This document shows positions 32,989 through 34,312 of a stretch of 34,312 bases of DNA, one piece after another. Under the pieces are notes generated by a model. It made no database searches and had not been told where the DNA came from. It saw only the letters and a list, made by a program, of their open reading frames with translations. This DNA comes from Comamonadaceae bacterium. Lineage in GTDB: Bacteria; Pseudomonadota; Gammaproteobacteria; Burkholderiales; Burkholderiaceae_C. The stretch lies in NCBI GenBank assembly GCA_013297985.1, contig JAAFIY010000030.1, positions 1 to 34,312 of the forward strand, given 5' to 3'. The translations under genes were made by a program, and so were the position numbers. The number at the start of each line of letters is the position of its first letter. The first letter of the stretch is position 1.

Positions 32989-34312
32989 ATGTTTCCTCAA
33001 CGCCTAGACGCCCCCCAGGCCTACCAGATCGCGCGCGCGATGCTGGATGGCTTTAACCGCCACTACGCGCTGTTTCGGGCCGAATCCGCCCGCGCCAAGC
33101 ACCGCTTTGAAGTGGCCGACTGGCACGGCCAGCAACGCGCCCAGCGCGAGCGAATTGAGTTCTACGACTTGCGCGTCAAAGAATGTGTGATGCGGCTTGA
33201 AAAAGAATTCAAAGCCGGGCAGCAGCCCATGGACGTGTGGCAACAGATCAAGCTGCACTACATCGGCTTGCTGGTGGACCACCACCAGCCCGAGTTGGCT
33301 GAGACCTTTTTTAATTCAGTCACCACCAAGATCCTGCACCGCACGCATTTCCACAACGACTTCATTTTTGTGCGGCCCGCTGTTAGCACCGAATACATCG
33401 AAAACAGCGAACCCACCGCCAAGCCTACCTATCGGGCCTACTACCCCGGCGCGGCTGACTTGCAGCAACAGGTGGCGCAGTTGCTGGCTGACTTTGATCT
33501 GCAAACCCCGTTTGATGATGTGGCGCGCGATGCCCTGCGCGTGGCCACCACCTTGGAAGATCGCCTGCAAGACGTACGCCTGCGCGCCAACTTTCAAATT
33601 CAGGTGCTCACCAGCCTGTTTTTTCGCAACAAGGGCGCCTATGTGGTGGGCAAGCTCATCAACGGCTTTACCGAGGTGCCGTTTGCGCTGCCCATTTTGC
33701 ACAACCACCGCGGCAAGTTGTTTGTGGATGCCGCGCTGTTTGGTGAAGAAGACCTGCTGATTTTGTTCAGCTTCGCGCGCGCCTACTTCATGGTGGACAT
33801 GGGCATTCCCAGCGCGGTGGTGCAGTTTTTGCGCAGCATGATGCCGCGCAAACCACGCGCTGAGATCTACAACGCCCTGGGATTGGCCAAGCAGGGCAAG
33901 ACGCTTTTTTACCGCGACTTTCTCTACCACCTGCGCCACAGCAGTGACAGCTTTCGCATCGCGCCGGGGATCAAGGGCATGGTGATGCTGGTGTTTGATT
34001 TGCCCAGCTTTCCGTATGTGTTCAAGGTCATCAAAGACTATTACCCGCCGCAAAAAGACACCAGCCGCGAGCTCATCAAAAGCAAGTATTTGCTGGTCAA
34101 GCAGCACGACCGCGTGGGCCGCATGGCCGATACGCTGGAGTACTCCGAGGTGGCTTTTCCGCGCGCCCGATTTGACGATGAGCTAATCGCCGAAATCCAA
34201 AAATTTGCACCCAGCCAGCTGGAGATTTCCGACCGCGACGGCGACGGCCAGATCGAAGTGATCTTGAAACACGTCTACATCGAGCGGCGCATGATTCCGC
34301 TGAACATCTACC
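32989..34312 (+). CDS. aceK: Isocitrate dehydrogenase kinase/phosphatase (3' end outside window)
   Basis: The frame runs open to the right edge; 441 codons are visible of a family usually 570-610 long. It starts at the ATG at 32989, 26 bases after the can stop. Recognisable parts are the N-terminal regulatory region ([28 protein letters not shown]) and the kinase core with the ATP-binding [20 protein letters not shown] and the following VIKDYYPP. AceK phosphorylates and dephosphorylates isocitrate dehydrogenase and so sets the flow between the TCA cycle and the glyoxylate shunt. Leucine breakdown yields acetyl-CoA, which makes this neighbour sensible. The usual aceBA partners are not next to it here. 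Confidence 0.95.
   Translation, partial: MFPQRLDAPQAYQIARAMLDGFNRHYALFRAESARAKHRFEVADWHGQQRAQRERIEFYDLRVKECVMRLEKEFKAGQQPMDVWQQIKLHYIGLLVDHHQPELAETFFNSVTTKILHRTHFHNDFIFVRPAVSTEYIENSEPTAKPTYRAYYPGAADLQQQVAQLLADFDLQTPFDDVARDALRVATTLEDRLQDVRLRANFQIQVLTSLFFRNKGAYVVGKLINGFTEVPFALPILHNHRGKLFVDAALFGEEDLLILFSFARAYFMVDMGIPSAVVQFLRSMMPRKPRAEIYNALGLAKQGKTLFYRDFLYHLRHSSDSFRIAPGIKGMVMLVFDLPSFPYVFKVIKDYYPPQKDTSRELIKSKYLLVKQHDRVGRMADTLEYSEVAFPRARFDDELIAEIQKFAPSQLEISDRDGDGQIEVILKHVYIERRMIPLNIY

Noticed and set aside
1..34312. CRISPR array, tRNA/rRNA genes, integrase or transposase
   Set aside because: No regularly spaced repeats, cloverleaf-like 3' CCA regions, or recombinase/transposase signatures were found on either strand.

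Overview
The window looks like a chromosomal segment of a high-GC betaproteobacterium, most likely a member of the Comamonadaceae (Burkholderiales). The evidence is the gene order (corC-lnt-glyQ-glyS-gmhB-plsC-ygjP-like, and liuR-thioesterase-isovaleryl-CoA dehydrogenase-carbonic anhydrase-aceK), the codon use, and a dispersed palindromic repeat with an AGCTGCTTGCGC core that I associate with this family. No rRNA, tRNA, CRISPR array, transposase or phage gene was seen.

Layout. (1) 1-3580, plus strand: the 3' end of an NMT1/THI5-like ABC substrate-binding protein, an Fe(II)/2-oxoglutarate-type oxygenase, a VOC protein and a GNAT acetyltransferase. (2) 3732-5717: an AraC-type regulator divergent from an alpha/beta hydrolase. 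(3) 5960-16843, plus strand: a housekeeping block of corC, lnt, glyQ, a VapB/VapC-like toxin-antitoxin pair, glyS, gmhB, plsC, a YgjP-like metallopeptidase and a methyl-accepting chemotaxis protein. The toxin-antitoxin pair sits between the two subunit genes of glycyl-tRNA synthetase, and its toxin stop overlaps the glyS start. (4) 16844-21470, mostly minus strand: a lower-GC, rearranged island. It holds an orphan lipoprotein, an RTX-type lipase whose C-terminus has been replaced by the tail of a type I secretion adaptor (HlyD), a small membrane protein, and a frameshifted second HlyD remnant. The two HlyD tails form a 156-bp direct repeat about 95% identical. (5) 21474-29971, minus strand: a branched-chain amino acid-type ABC importer (binding protein, LivG, LivF, LivH, LivM) with an alpha/beta hydrolase overlapping the last permease gene. 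Upstream lie a sigma-54-dependent activator gene and a metallo-beta-lactamase-fold hydrolase gene. A good -24/-12 promoter and CAGACGT-type repeats lie between the activator and the importer. (6) 30105-34312, plus strand: a LiuR-like MerR regulator, a PaaI-type thioesterase, isovaleryl-CoA dehydrogenase, beta-carbonic anhydrase and the start of aceK.

How the parts work together. The housekeeping block supplies lipoprotein maturation, glycyl-tRNA, heptose for LPS and phosphatidic acid. The importer/hydrolase operon looks like a sigma-54-controlled uptake-and-hydrolysis unit of unknown substrate. The right edge is a leucine/isovalerate catabolic start under LiuR, next to the acetyl-CoA/glyoxylate switch AceK. 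The most unusual points are the toxin-antitoxin pair inside glyQS, the in-frame copies of the dispersed repeat inside lnt, glyS and the ygjP-like gene, and the chimeric lipase-HlyD gene with a repeat copy at its junction.
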